Source: Mesobacillus sp. S13
GTDB taxonomy: Bacteria; Bacillota; Bacilli; Bacillales; Cytobacillaceae
DNA length: 64,000 nt
Assembly (NCBI RefSeq): GCF_020422885.1
Contig: NZ_CP084622.1
Location: forward strand, 2,809,001 to 2,873,000
Reading direction: 5' to 3'
Every line of letters begins with the position of its first letter. Position 1 is the first letter of the stretch. A program made the position numbers and the translations under genes. A model generated the notes under the pieces. The model worked only from the letters and a program-made list of their open reading frames with translations, was not told the origin of the DNA and did not search any database. Positions 18,628 to 27,359 of the stretch are shown piece by piece.

Positions 18628-18909
18628 GGAATTGATTTCCCTCCAAATCCGGCTGCTTCTAAACAAAAATATAATTCATCACACTGCTAGCAGTTTGATA
18701 TTATGTAGATACATGTCGCTAACCAACGAACTTTATTTTAACATAATCTATCATCTTACAACACTATCTCGTATTAAATACCGGTTTCCCTTTCTTCTTT
18801 TAGGGTATTGGATATGGAGAATGGATTAATCTTTTTTATTCGACAATGCAAGAAATAGAGGCGTCAAATATTGCCCCCCTATTAACTTCGAAAGACATGG
18901 AGACATTCT
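18628..18909. other. intergenic stretch without recognised features
   Basis: AT-rich gap between two divergent small genes. I see no terminator, repeat or conserved site; it should carry the two promoters. Confidence 0.5.
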
Positions 18910-19158
18910 ATGAGACTTACAAATTGGTCGTACACAAAGAGATATAATATCAAAGGTCAATTTGATATTTTCCCTAACTCGGTTGTGATATTCCGTCAAA
19001 TCAAGGATTACTACTTTGTCTATACCGTTAATTGGTCATTGAGTGATCCGGTTGTCTCGCAATCTGATTTGCAGGAAATGGAAAGGTTGCTGAATTCAGA
19101 ACTAGGCACCCTTGAAAGCTACTTCCAGAGGAAATTCTTCGGTAACGATTCCGAATGA
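18910..19158 (+). CDS. hypothetical protein, 82 residues
   Basis: Short protein MRLTNWSYTKRYNIKGQFDI followed by mainly beta-like sequence (SVVIFRQIKDYYFVYTVNW) and a C-terminal helix (DLQEMERLLNSELGTLESYF). No family is recognised. GGAG lies seven bases before the ATG. It is isolated, and the 236 bp downstream contain only the terminator shared with the cytochrome gene. Confidence 0.5.
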   Translation: MRLTNWSYTKRYNIKGQFDIFPNSVVIFRQIKDYYFVYTVNWSLSDPVVSQSDLQEMERLLNSELGTLESYFQRKFFGNDSE

Positions 19159-19353
19159 TTTAAATTATTTAAAATTAACCATTTACATTTAAGTTCATTT
19201 CCCTTAAGACTGAGGAGATTTTCTACAGTCATCCCTGTATCAAAAAAAGATTGGATCATGCTATGTACATTGGTCAGCATTGTTCTCAAAAGTGCCTATG
19301 TCTCACATAAGCTAGGTTACCTGGCTCTTTAAAATGTGGGAATTATAAAATGG

Positions 19354-19383
19354 ACCAGCACCTGTAAATTTACAGGTGCTGGT
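19354..19383. terminator. bidirectional terminator between the 82-residue gene and the cytochrome gene
   Basis: Near-perfect 14-base stem, ACCAGCACCTGTAA against TTACAGGTGCTGGT, with a T-rich tract on both sides. Confidence 0.85.
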
Positions 19384-19394
19384 TCTTTCGTTCA

Positions 19395-20327
19395 TTAATT
19401 TTTTATCGTGAGCATTGCTTCCCAATCAATTGTACCGTTTTTAACTTGCTCACGTTTTTCCTTATTCATGATATCTGCCGGCCTTCCGCCTTTAGGCCAG
19501 TCACCTTCATGGCCTTCGAATTCAGGTCGATCATGGGAAAGAATATAGGCCGCCAAATCGATCGCTTGCTGGTCAGTTAACGTTCCACCCTGTCCTTTGG
19601 GCATATTCTTCTGAACGTAACCTGCCATTTTTGTCAGTCTTGACATTCCTGCCCCGTCATTGAATGAATTTTCTCCCCAAACTGCTGGTCCTGTATTCGT
19701 TCCAGTACCAGAACCATCAGCAGCATGACAGCTAGCACATGATTGTGCGTATAGCTTTTCACCATCTTCAACACTTGGAACGGGGTATTGCTTAGGTTCT
19801 TTAGGCGCCCTCCAAGGAAGGTCCGCACCAGCCGGTACACCTTCTGACATGTATTGCAGGTAAGCGATCATTGCACGCATTTCCTTGCTGTCAGTAGGGA
19901 ACATTTTTCCATTCATGCTGCGGATCATACATCCATTGATTCGGTCTTCAAGAGTGTAAACCTCGCCTTCACGCGGCCTGTAATCAGGATAGACTGCAGA
20001 AAGTCCAACCATCGGTGCTTCTTCTTTCACCGTGCCTCCATTCGCATGACAGCTGGCACAAGAAAGGTTATTGCCGACGTATTCGTCGGCTATAGTATTT
20101 GTTTCCATTACTAGCTCATGTCCATACTTAATGCTTTCACCAAGAGGACCATCAGGTACGTCCTCCATGCTTGGCGGGTTGAATTCAATTTCCTTGCTTG
20201 TACTCTCAGTTTTCTGCTGAGGCGTACTTGCTGATTCAGCTGGTCCAAGGTCCTGGCTAATTTTCCAGCCAACAAATAATGATCCAACGATTAAAAATCC
20301 AATGATAATTGCGAGACTATTTTTCAT
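19395..20327 (-). CDS. dihaem c-type cytochrome, TsdA-like (thiosulfate dehydrogenase/tetrathionate reductase family)
   Basis: A 310-residue exported or membrane-anchored cytochrome: N-terminal hydrophobic anchor (residues 4-20), haem sites C90-A-S-C93-H94 and C197-A-S-C200-H201. The N-terminal domain reads YVGNNLSCASCHANGGT, then RINGCMIRSMNGK with Cys133 and SKEMRAMIAYLQYMSEGVP. In TsdA enzymes the Cys of this I-N-x-C motif is the distal ligand of the active-site haem, where thiosulfate is oxidised to tetrathionate. Met242 (KNMPKGQ) is a plausible distal ligand of haem 2. AAGGAGG precedes the ATG. The family is well supported; the direction and substrate are inference. Confidence 0.82.
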   Translation of the reverse strand: MKNSLAIIIGFLIVGSLFVGWKISQDLGPAESASTPQQKTESTSKEIEFNPPSMEDVPDGPLGESIKYGHELVMETNTIADEYVGNNLSCASCHANGGTVKEEAPMVGLSAVYPDYRPREGEVYTLEDRINGCMIRSMNGKMFPTDSKEMRAMIAYLQYMSEGVPAGADLPWRAPKEPKQYPVPSVEDGEKLYAQSCASCHAADGSGTGTNTGPAVWGENSFNDGAGMSRLTKMAGYVQKNMPKGQGGTLTDQQAIDLAAYILSHDRPEFEGHEGDWPKGGRPADIMNKEKREQVKNGTIDWEAMLTIKN

Positions 20328-20398
20328 CTTTTTTCCTCCTTATGTAGAAATAGGCTAATCACTTTCTCTATACCCATTCTAGTATAGGTAACACCGTT

Positions 20399-20432
20399 GT
20401 TTTCACATAAAATATGTAGAAATAGTGAAAAC
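20399..20432. promoter_or_regulatory. inverted repeat GTTTTCAC-N18-GTGAAAAC upstream of the TsdA-like gene
   Basis: Perfect eight-base arms separated by 18 bp, 72-105 bp upstream of the cytochrome start. The motif TATGTAGAAATAG occurs within it and again at 20341-20353 next to the ribosome binding site. It could bind a regulator; none is assigned. Confidence 0.4.
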
Positions 20433-20444
20433 TATAAAAATAGA

Positions 20445-20472
20445 AAAAAGGAGCTGGATTTCTCCAACTCCT
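20445..20472 (-). terminator. terminator of the ferritin-like gene
   Basis: AGGAGCTGGA/TCCAACTCCT stem overlapping the stop codon, followed on the minus strand by a T-rich run. Confidence 0.75.
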
Positions 20473-20899
20473 ACTTTTCTTTACCAATATAATAGAGGAA
20501 CCACACAGCGTGGTTTTGTTCATCAAAGGCTGCACGCCTGAACACTTCTTTTATGACTGGGTCAGTAGCGTCATCTGCTATTTCGTGATAAAAATCAGTC
20601 GTTTTTTGCTCATCCTTGAAAGATGCTTCTAGTCCTTGCCTATACGTTTCACTGCATTTTTCGGTCATCTGCAGCTGTGGCTGCTTCCCTGTTAATGTTG
20701 TATAGATTTGTGTAAATTGACGCAAGTGCCTTTTCTCATCATCAAGTATTTCTTTGATTTGGTCCCTCTGTTCTGCATCAGGAGCAAGCCCAGCTAGCTT
20801 TTCATAGCATCTTGTTGCGCTGTATTCACCATTAATAGCTTTTATCAGGTCACTGATTAGCTTTTGGTTCTGTCTGTAATGGTCATAATAAGGATACAT
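20471..20899 (-). CDS. ferritin-like domain protein
   Basis: A 142-residue four-helix protein (MYPYYDHYRQNQKLISDLIK start). Conserved acidic and histidine positions for a di-iron site occur in helix pairs: AINGEYSATRCYEKLA, DDEKRHLRQF, SFKDEQKTTDFYHEIA and RRAAFDEQNHAVWF. Rubrerythrin/ferritin-like proteins of this size in Bacillus may act in peroxide or iron handling. Start chosen at 20899, where GGGGAGG is well placed. It lies between the methyltransferase and the cytochrome gene on the same strand. Confidence 0.8.
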   Translation of the reverse strand: MYPYYDHYRQNQKLISDLIKAINGEYSATRCYEKLAGLAPDAEQRDQIKEILDDEKRHLRQFTQIYTTLTGKQPQLQMTEKCSETYRQGLEASFKDEQKTTDFYHEIADDATDPVIKEVFRRAAFDEQNHAVWFLYYIGKEK

Positions 20900-20963
20900 G
20901 TCAAACCTCCCCAAACTATTTTTATTAGTCTATGGAGAGGATAAAAAGGTGTGCCTGGTCGGC

Positions 20964-21563
20964 TTATTCTGGATTCACTCCCTCGTATTCAACAAAAATA
21001 CCCTTAAGATACTTCTTTTCTTTCACCACCTCGATACCAGATCCCTTCATATAGCTCCCTGTATCCCTGTTTAAATGGCACCCATCACACAGCCTTTTCC
21101 ACGCAGGAGTAAGGACATCCTGGAGGAAAGCAAGCGATTTCGAATCCGTTCGTACATGCTCAAAAAGGACGATTTTCCCGCCTTTTTTACACACTCTTCT
21201 CACTTCCTTAAATACCTTATCCGGTTCGCTTACAGAACATAGGACAAGTGTGGCTACAACAATATCAAACTCCCCATCCTTAAATGGAAGGGTTTCTGCA
21301 CTCCCCTGATGGAATTCGACAGGCAGTTCAAATTCTTTCGCCCTGCCTTTTGCCTGTTTAAGCATATCGGGATTTGGCTCCAACGAAACTAGCCTCTCCA
21401 CCTTTTCCTTTGAATAATAAGGGAAATTCGCTCCTGTTCCTGCGCCAATTTCCAGTATAGTTCCCTCTAATCCAGAAACTATTTTTTTACGGACACTCGC
21501 AATCCATTTCTTCTCGAGAGGTCCCATAAGTTGATCATAAAAAGAAGCAAACATTTTTCCCAA
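20964..21563 (-). CDS. class I SAM-dependent methyltransferase
   Basis: A 199-residue Rossmann-fold methyltransferase: motif I ILEIGAGTGANFPYY (residues 36-50), acidic SLEPNPDML, and DIVVATLVLCSV with GGKIVLFEHVR. The C-terminal KRLCDGCHLNRDT resembles the METTL7/phospholipid or thiol methyltransferase-like group. The substrate is unknown. Translation probably begins at TTG 21563, eight bases after AGGAG. No close operon partner is evident. Confidence 0.85.
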   Translation of the reverse strand: MGKMFASFYDQLMGPLEKKWIASVRKKIVSGLEGTILEIGAGTGANFPYYSKEKVERLVSLEPNPDMLKQAKGRAKEFELPVEFHQGSAETLPFKDGEFDIVVATLVLCSVSEPDKVFKEVRRVCKKGGKIVLFEHVRTDSKSLAFLQDVLTPAWKRLCDGCHLNRDTGSYMKGSGIEVVKEKKYLKGIFVEYEGVNPE

Positions 21564-21706
21564 TATCCTTACTCCTAACTATCCCTTTTTCTCCATTATA
21601 ATAAAGAAGGTCCTGGAAAAGACATTGCTAATCCAAGACCTCACTATTGTTCCAAGGTTTATCAATTACCCTTCTTGTTGTTATTGGATGTTCACTCCAA
21701 AGTACT

Positions 21707-22840
21707 TTAAGGCTTTAAAACTACCTTGATACAGTCGTCTTTTCGCTCATTGAACATCTCATATCCTTTTGCTGCATCCTCTAGCGGAATCTTATGGGTG
21801 ATAATATCAGTCGGGTCAAATTCCCCGTTCGTGACCATATCGAACAGTTTCGGCATGTAGTGAATTACAGGAGCCTGTCCCATTTTCATCGTGACATTGC
21901 GTTCGAAGAATCTTCCAAGCGGGAACATATTGTATCGTAATCCATAAACACCCGTTATTTGAAGAGTTCCAAATTTCCTTACTGCAGTATGGGCAATCTC
22001 AAGGGCGGAGAGTGTTCCTCCCTGAAGCTTCAATTTTTGTTCTACCTTTTCCACTACAGACTTCTTTCCATCCATTCCTACACAATCAATCACGACATCG
22101 GCTCCGCCGTCTGTCAAGTTCTGCAGGAATTTTCCTGGATCATCCTCCTGTGTAAAATCAAAGATCTCAACATTGTTCGTTTTTTTTGCATGCATAAGCC
22201 TGTAGTCGAGGTGGTCGACAGCGATGACTCGTTTTGCCCCTTTCATCCAGGCGAATTTCTGAGTCATCAATCCAATCGGCCCGCTGCCGAGCACAATTAC
22301 CGTATCACCTTTTTTTACACCTGCATGCTCTACACTCCACCATGCCGTAGGGATGACATCAGAGAGAAACAGGAGCGACTCATCTTCTAGTTCACATGAT
22401 TCAGGAACGACAAAAGATGTAAAATCAGCGTAGGGCACTTTTAGGTATTCTGCCTGTCCACCCGGATGGTTACCATATTGCTCTGTATAACCAAAATATC
22501 CCCCCGTATCCTTGTAATCATTGGTATTGTCACACTGGCTTTCCATCTGGTTCTGGCAATAAAAACACTCACCACAAGAAACGTTGAAAGGAATGACCAC
22601 TCGATCTCCTTTTTTCACCTTTTTCACTTCAGGACCCACTTCTTCTACTATTCCCATCGGTTCATGTCCGATGATATAGCCTGGTCTTAATGGCATATTA
22701 CCTTGATAAAGATGAAGGTCTGATCCGCAAATTGCCGTTGAAGTAATTTTCACAATCATATCTTGTTCATGTTCGATTTTTGGTGCTTCTACATTTTTAA
22801 CTTGAACGTCCTTAGAACCTTGATAAGTAACTGCTTTCAT
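21707..22840 (-). CDS. zinc-dependent alcohol dehydrogenase (formaldehyde dehydrogenase-like)
   Basis: A 377-residue medium-chain dehydrogenase. Catalytic zinc site: ICGSDLHLYQG and GHEPMGIVEEVG; structural zinc cysteines in CGECFYCQNQMESQC; NAD-binding GSGPIGLMTQ. The pattern with long internal extensions and FLSDVIPTAWWSVEHAG is that of glutathione-independent formaldehyde dehydrogenase-like proteins often annotated in Bacillus. It may oxidise formaldehyde or another aldehyde/alcohol. GGGGTGG precedes the ATG. Confidence 0.9.
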   Translation of the reverse strand: MKAVTYQGSKDVQVKNVEAPKIEHEQDMIVKITSTAICGSDLHLYQGNMPLRPGYIIGHEPMGIVEEVGPEVKKVKKGDRVVIPFNVSCGECFYCQNQMESQCDNTNDYKDTGGYFGYTEQYGNHPGGQAEYLKVPYADFTSFVVPESCELEDESLLFLSDVIPTAWWSVEHAGVKKGDTVIVLGSGPIGLMTQKFAWMKGAKRVIAVDHLDYRLMHAKKTNNVEIFDFTQEDDPGKFLQNLTDGGADVVIDCVGMDGKKSVVEKVEQKLKLQGGTLSALEIAHTAVRKFGTLQITGVYGLRYNMFPLGRFFERNVTMKMGQAPVIHYMPKLFDMVTNGEFDPTDIITHKIPLEDAAKGYEMFNERKDDCIKVVLKP

Positions 22841-22986
22841 TCATTCGCCACCCCATTTCTATTAAATACATTTTATGTTTCCCTGCAAGGAACAATAGAA
22901 AACAGTTATGGAAGATTTTCCAATAATTAGCTTTGCACATAAATTACTCTTTAATAAACCAACTTATAATATGGAGGTGTTACAAA

Positions 22987-23187
22987 ATGGAGCCTAAAAA
23001 GCCCGGAAATAAAAGACTGCCTGATTTCAAGGAAATGACAGACAGAGTAATCGCAGAACCCGCAATAGGACCACAGCTGGTGATCAAAACAAATCTGGAT
23101 CCAAGTGATGCAACCGAGGAAAATCCATATTTTAAAAATGATCAAATGACTGATTCTGAACAATTCAAAGAGTATTTCAAGGAGTAG
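22987..23187 (+). CDS. hypothetical protein, 66 residues, in operon with the CsgA-like gene
   Basis: Begins MEPKKPGNKRLPDFKEMTDR and ends SEQFKEYFKE; no known domain. GGAGG lies eight bases before the ATG at 22987, which rules out the longer frame from 22933. Only three bases separate its stop from the next gene, so the two are co-transcribed, and the partner suggests a sporulation role (inference). Confidence 0.65.
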   Translation: MEPKKPGNKRLPDFKEMTDRVIAEPAIGPQLVIKTNLDPSDATEENPYFKNDQMTDSEQFKEYFKE

Positions 23188-23190
23188 ACA

Positions 23191-23442
23191 ATGGAAAAAA
23201 CACAGGCTTATTTACGCGAAATCATATCCAACTATACAGAGACCTATCCACTTAGCAAAAAAATTTACAATCGATTAGAACAAGGCGATTACCCGTCTGA
23301 AGGTGACTTTGTCAAAGACCTAACCGCAGAAGAAATCGAATTTTTGAATAAAATTCTCCCTGATGCAATTGAATATGCCAGAAACGAAGTCGATGAAGAA
23401 CGCGCACAGCAATTAAATGAAGTTTACGAATTACTCTATTGA
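23191..23442 (+). CDS. csgA: CsgA-like sporulation protein
   Basis: An 83-residue protein (MEKTQAYLREIISNYTETYP). The middle and end, FVKDLTAEEIEFLNKILPDA and then RAQQLNEVYELLY, resemble the sigma-G-dependent small spore protein CsgA of B. subtilis in wording and length. CsgA is made in the forespore late in sporulation; its function is unknown. The gene directly follows a small unknown gene and ends at a double hairpin terminator. The assignment relies on remembered similarity. Confidence 0.6.
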   Translation: MEKTQAYLREIISNYTETYPLSKKIYNRLEQGDYPSEGDFVKDLTAEEIEFLNKILPDAIEYARNEVDEERAQQLNEVYELLY

Positions 23443-23465
23443 ACAGTTGAAAGAATACTTCCACC

Positions 23466-23516
23466 TTTTATCCGTTAAACGGATAAAAAAAACAGCAGAA
23501 AACTGCTGTTTTTTTC
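23466..23516 (+). terminator. double hairpin terminator after the CsgA-like gene
   Basis: First palindrome TTTTATCCGTTAAACGGATAAAA, arms TTTTATCCG and CGGATAAAA; then AAACAGCAG-AAAA-CTGCTGTTT followed by a T run. It could also serve the convergent yihY gene. Confidence 0.88.
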
Positions 23517-23573
23517 TATGGCTCTTTACACAATTGCTTCGTTTTATCTAAAATAGGTAATTTATCATCTAAT

Positions 23574-24434
23574 TTAAGCATTGACTGATTCTGCATGCTC
23601 TTCAACTTGCTCTTCACCTGTCTTGTCCCTATGGTAAATAGCATTGATCTCACCACCAAGAACAAGAGCAAGCCCCGTCAAAAACAGCCAGAGCATCAAG
23701 ACGATGACACCACCGATACTTCCATATGTGGCTGAATAGTTCCCGAAATTACTTACGTAAAAGGAAAATCCAAGAGAAATCAGCTGCCAGACAATTGTCG
23801 CGAATATAGCTCCTGGTATGACATGCTTGAAAGGATAATGTTTATTTGGTGCTAATCGATATAATCCTGCTAATACCGCAGACATTACGACAATCGCGAT
23901 AATCCACCTTACAATGTTGAACACAATATCATATGGCTCTGGAATTTGGATGATCGATTCTACTGTATCCAGAATTACTTTACCAAAGACAGGCAAGAGG
24001 AGTGCAACGACAAACGCAAGGATTAGACCGAATGTCAGCATGATTGATATCAGTCTTGCCTTAATGAATGATCTCGTTTCCTCAACATCAAACGCAATAT
24101 TCATCGCTCTAATGAAAGCGTTCATCCCATTGGATGCAGACCATATTGTCCCTATGATACCAAATGTAAGCAGACCGCCATTTCGTTCGCTTACTAATTT
24201 GACAACATTATCTCTTAATAATTCAGCTGACTGTGAAGGCAATAAAGAATTCACGACATTCATTGCTTTCTGGGGATCGATATTCAAATAAGGCACGATT
24301 GCAATCAATAGAATCAGTAATGGGAACAATGCCAGCATATAATAGTACGCCTGTTGGGCAGCAAGGCCTGTAGCACGGTCTTTTTTCAGTTCTACCATTA
24401 AACTCTTGCCATAATACTTAAGTTTATTTTTCAA
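23574..24434 (-). CDS. YihY/BrkB-family membrane protein
   Basis: A 286-residue polytopic protein with six hydrophobic helices. Family segments: TGLAAQQAYYYMLALFPLLI near the start, then GTIWSASNGMNAFIRAMNIA and PGAIFATIVWQLISLGFSFYV with ATYGSIGGVIVLMLWLFLTG. The family was once called ribonuclease BN by mistake; its role is unknown, perhaps transport. The start is TTG at 24434, seven bases after AGGTGA. Confidence 0.9.
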   Translation of the reverse strand: MKNKLKYYGKSLMVELKKDRATGLAAQQAYYYMLALFPLLILLIAIVPYLNIDPQKAMNVVNSLLPSQSAELLRDNVVKLVSERNGGLLTFGIIGTIWSASNGMNAFIRAMNIAFDVEETRSFIKARLISIMLTFGLILAFVVALLLPVFGKVILDTVESIIQIPEPYDIVFNIVRWIIAIVVMSAVLAGLYRLAPNKHYPFKHVIPGAIFATIVWQLISLGFSFYVSNFGNYSATYGSIGGVIVLMLWLFLTGLALVLGGEINAIYHRDKTGEEQVEEHAESVNA

Positions 24435-24535
24435 TTAAAATTCACCTCTCATAGACAATTCAGTATACTTGTCTTTTCCCTATCATGAGAGGTTTTAATC
24501 CTGACAAAATATCCAAAAGATGTTCAAGAACAATA

Positions 24536-24649
24536 AGCGCAAGCGCCTTGTCCAGCCCCGACAAGCGCTGGTGGGCCTGACAGGGAAGTCGTTCTTTGAC
24601 TTCAGACAGGACCGAAGCGTCTCGAGGGGCTAGGCGCTGGAGCTGGATT
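24536..24649. repeat. palindromic intergenic repeat of the Bacillus AGCGCC...GGCGCT type
   Basis: The 339-bp gap between yihY and the YteA-like gene contains an imperfect fold-back: AGCGCC and AGCCCCGA near 24542-24561 pair with TCGAGGGGCT and GGCGCT near 24622-24638, with an inner AAGTCGTT/GACTTC-type arm. Its ends (GCGCAAGCGCCTTG ... TAGGCGCTGGAGCTGGA) match a repeat commonly scattered between genes in Bacillus genomes. No coding capacity. The remainder of the gap is empty apart from the terminator at 24706. Confidence 0.7.
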
Positions 24650-24703
24650 AAGATACCCTATAAAGTAACCCACACAAAATACTTTTATAATTTCCTATAC
24701 AAT

Positions 24704-24735
24704 AAAAAAAGACCATTTCTGGCCTTTTTTTGTTC
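24704..24735 (-). terminator. terminator of the YteA-like gene
   Basis: AAAAAAAGACCA/TGGCCTTTTTTT stem with one mismatch and a TTTC loop, T tract on the minus strand. Confidence 0.75.
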
Positions 24736-24773
24736 TTTTCGAGTTGCTTGCTCAACATCTATTTTCCAGTGAA

Positions 24774-25529
24774 CTATTTATCGTCCTCTACATATGGGTC
24801 ATGTTCATAAGCAGGCAGGTCGCCAAATGTTGTCATGATCCCCTCTTCATCCAGTTCGCTTTCGTATTTCTCGTGCTGCTTATTCGGATATACGGTCACT
24901 TCTTTGCCTGTTATATCGTTGCCAATGAAATTTTCAAAGTCTTCAACATATCCTACATTTTCTTCAGATTCAATATAGGTGTCATTATAGTGAGCCTGAG
25001 GCGTCATAAAATCAGATGGTGTTTCCGAAGTTCCCCAGCTTGAAACCTCTTGCCATGCATCTTCTGCATCATAGGCAACATTTTCATCCTTGTTATCCAA
25101 ATCAAATTTTCCAAAAGGAGGCATTAGCACACCTTCTTCTATTGGCCGGTTGTGAGAAACGGTCCGATCCGGAGTATGTTCTACACAAAATGTTGTCTCT
25201 GGTACTGCCTGAAGTCGTTCATACGGAATCTCTCGCCCACAGGTCTCGCATCTGCCATATGTTCCTTTTTCAATGGCCTGGACAGCTTTCTCTATACTTT
25301 GGATTTGGTATTCAACATGATCATTCAGTGCGATATCTTTCTCCCGTTCATATAGCTCAGTTCCCTCATCACCTGGATGGTTATCGTAACTTGAAAGCTC
25401 GCCAGTTGACTCATGTGCATGGCCGCTTCTTAGGTCAAAATGGTCATTCCCGTCAAGATGGGACTCAAGATCTTGTTTGTTTTTGAGAAGCTCTGCCTTG
25501 AATGCCGACAGTTGCCCTTTTGTTAGCAT
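24774..25529 (-). CDS. YteA-family sporulation-associated protein with DksA/TraR zinc finger
   Basis: A 251-residue acidic protein. The N-terminal part is helical (SAFKAELLKNKQDLESHL), then NHPGDEGTELYEREKDIAL and the zinc finger GTYGRCETCGREIPYERL followed by TTFCVEH. The C-terminal half is low-complexity and acidic (DEEGIMTTFGDLPAYEHDPY). This matches Bacillus YteA-type proteins, which share the C4 zinc finger of DksA but have no shown RNA-polymerase role. AAAGGAG precedes the ATG. Confidence 0.85.
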   Translation of the reverse strand: MLTKGQLSAFKAELLKNKQDLESHLDGNDHFDLRSGHAHESTGELSSYDNHPGDEGTELYEREKDIALNDHVEYQIQSIEKAVQAIEKGTYGRCETCGREIPYERLQAVPETTFCVEHTPDRTVSHNRPIEEGVLMPPFGKFDLDNKDENVAYDAEDAWQEVSSWGTSETPSDFMTPQAHYNDTYIESEENVGYVEDFENFIGNDITGKEVTVYPNKQHEKYESELDEEGIMTTFGDLPAYEHDPYVEDDK

Positions 25530-25681
25530 AACAGCTGCTCCTTTCTGTAGTGCAGTTTTTATTAGCTTGCTGCATTCTGCTCCATTTAATAAAAGGTAAT
25601 AAGTGTTATCTTTTGAGCAGGTACCACATTTTCAGTAGAAGTCATACTATATATGACAACTTACTTACAGGAGTGATGCCT

Positions 25682-26461
25682 ATGCCTTTATTTGTAAATG
25701 GATTGATGTCACCACAGGTTTATAGCAACAATGGTGAAATCACTGAACAGAACAACCAGGAGAAGTTCCGTCTCAATTATTTACAAGAAATTCTAAATGA
25801 GCAGCAAAAGCTGAATGCTGAATTGACAGGTAACGTTACACAATTTGACCGTTCCCTGGAGCAAAACAGAAAAGAACAAACTACTCAATTTCAGAAAATG
25901 GTTTCCTTATTGGCAAAACAGGAGGACTTTTCAGAGAAAGTCATGGAAAATATCTCAGAACAAAAGGAATCCACAACTGTAATCGATGATAAACTGGTTA
26001 AACTCGAAAAAATGCACAACCAATTCTATAAGGAACTTGAGAATCGTGAACTGACAAGCGAGGCCATTTTAAACCAACTTGCCTATCAACAATCCATGAT
26101 TCAGGAACTGAACCGTAAGCTTTTGGAATATGAAGATGTGACTGAAGCTTTAGTAATTCAGGCTCAGAAACAGGAAGAATTGCATGATATGCTTGCAAAA
26201 CATTCAGATTTGCAAGGCATCTTCCATGAAACAATCATGGAGAGGCTCGGAAAACAGGATGCTGCAGGAGAATCAATGAACGAACAACTTTACGAAATTA
26301 AGACCTCTATTTCACAGAAAGCGAACATTATCCTTGAAAAAATCGAAGAACAATACTCCAGATTCACACAGTTTTTCTTAAGTCTTATCATGCCCAATAT
26401 CACTCAAAAGAAAGTAATCAATGGAAAAACGTTTAAAACGAAAGCAAAACAGGAAAAATAA
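25682..26461 (+). CDS. coiled-coil protein of unknown function, 259 residues
   Basis: Begins MPLFVNGLMSPQVYSNNG, then nearly the whole chain is heptad-like coiled coil rich in Gln, Glu and Lys (for example LLAKQEDFSEKVMENISEQK), ending in a short hydrophobic FFLSLIMPNIT and basic tail. AGGAG lies eight bases before the ATG at 25682; the frame upstream to 25550 has no ribosome binding site. No family recognised. The form suggests a filamentous or scaffold protein. Confidence 0.65.
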   Translation: MPLFVNGLMSPQVYSNNGEITEQNNQEKFRLNYLQEILNEQQKLNAELTGNVTQFDRSLEQNRKEQTTQFQKMVSLLAKQEDFSEKVMENISEQKESTTVIDDKLVKLEKMHNQFYKELENRELTSEAILNQLAYQQSMIQELNRKLLEYEDVTEALVIQAQKQEELHDMLAKHSDLQGIFHETIMERLGKQDAAGESMNEQLYEIKTSISQKANIILEKIEEQYSRFTQFFLSLIMPNITQKKVINGKTFKTKAKQEK

Positions 26462-26462
26462 A

Positions 26463-26513
26463 AAAACTACACCTCCAATTGTTAAGTATGTCTAACAATT
26501 GGGGTGCAGTTTA
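26463..26513. terminator. bidirectional terminator between the coiled-coil and LysM genes
   Basis: Ten-base core stem CCAATTGTTA/TAACAATTGG extended by CACC/GGTG and A/T tracts on both sides. Confidence 0.85.
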
Positions 26514-26549
26514 AATTTCCATTTGCAATTTATATTTTCAAAGAGTCTT

Positions 26550-27359
26550 TTAGTCCAAAATCGTCACTTTCACTTGTTTTCTTCCCCACTGAAGTGCTCC
26601 ACTTTGAGTTGGGATAAAGACATCGATTCGATTTCCTTTAATAGCTCCGCCAATGTCTTCAGCTGTAGCATAGCCATAGCCTTCAACATATACTTTAGAT
26701 CCTAAAGGAATGACAGTCGGATCAACGGCAATTACTTTTGCATCAGGGTTAGCTTTCAAATTCACACCTGTCTTGGTGATTCCTGAGCACCCCGTGCAAT
26801 TTGCTGTGTAAGCCGTAGCTTCAACAGTAATTTGGTTTGATGACGCTGCAGGCTTTGTTGCAGCAGGTTTTGCTTTTACCTGGCTTGCCGGTGCGGCTGC
26901 AGTTGTAGCTGCAGTTGTATTTGTAGCTGCAGTTGTATTTGTAGCTGCCGGTGTTGCAGCAGGCTTCGCATCGTTCGTTTTCTCAACCTTCATTTCAGCT
27001 GGCATATTTGTATAAACAGCCAGGCTCATTCCTGGATGGATAAGGTCAGATGATAATTTATTCCAATCTTTAAGATCATTTACTGTAACACCATAAGCCT
27101 TTGCAATACTCCAAAGCGTATCACCTTTTCTGACTTGTGCATATTTAATAGGTGAAACTTCTAGTAAGTCGTTTGGATGAATGATATCACTCTTTAAGTT
27201 ATTCCATTTTTTAAGTGAATCTACTGTTACGTCGTATTCCTTAGAAATACCCCAAAGTGTATCCCCCTTATGTACGACGATTTCCTCTGCCTGTGCTTGT
27301 GTTCCGGCAGCTCCAGAAATTGCCGCTGCTGCAACCAAAGATAATAATGACTTTTTCAT
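26550..27359 (-). CDS. secreted cell-wall protein with two LysM domains and a 3D (lytic) domain
   Basis: A 269-residue exported protein: signal peptide MKKSLLSLVAAAAISGAAGT ending near AQA-EE; LysM domains at about residues 27-70 and 75-120 (HKGDTLWGISKEYDV; RKGDTLWSIAKAYGV); a Thr/Ala linker with short nucleotide repeats; and a C-terminal 3D domain (VEATAYTANCTG, KVIAVDPTVIPLGSKVYVEG, DIGGAIKGNRIDVF) related to MltA/YocH muralytic enzymes. It is likely to bind and cleave peptidoglycan. GGGAGG precedes the ATG at 27359. Confidence 0.9.
   Translation of the reverse strand: MKKSLLSLVAAAAISGAAGTQAQAEEIVVHKGDTLWGISKEYDVTVDSLKKWNNLKSDIIHPNDLLEVSPIKYAQVRKGDTLWSIAKAYGVTVNDLKDWNKLSSDLIHPGMSLAVYTNMPAEMKVEKTNDAKPAATPAATNTTAATNTTAATTAAAPASQVKAKPAATKPAASSNQITVEATAYTANCTGCSGITKTGVNLKANPDAKVIAVDPTVIPLGSKVYVEGYGYATAEDIGGAIKGNRIDVFIPTQSGALQWGRKQVKVTILD
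26910..26950. repeat. short tandem repeat in the LysM-protein linker
   Basis: The unit GTTGTATTTGTAGCTGCA recurs with small changes and encodes repeated Ala-Thr-Asn-Thr-Thr units of the linker; a likely site of length change by slippage. Confidence 0.6.

Noticed and set aside
23574..24434. Ribonuclease BN
   Set aside because: Old annotation of YihY proteins; the sequence is a six-helix membrane protein with no nuclease motif.
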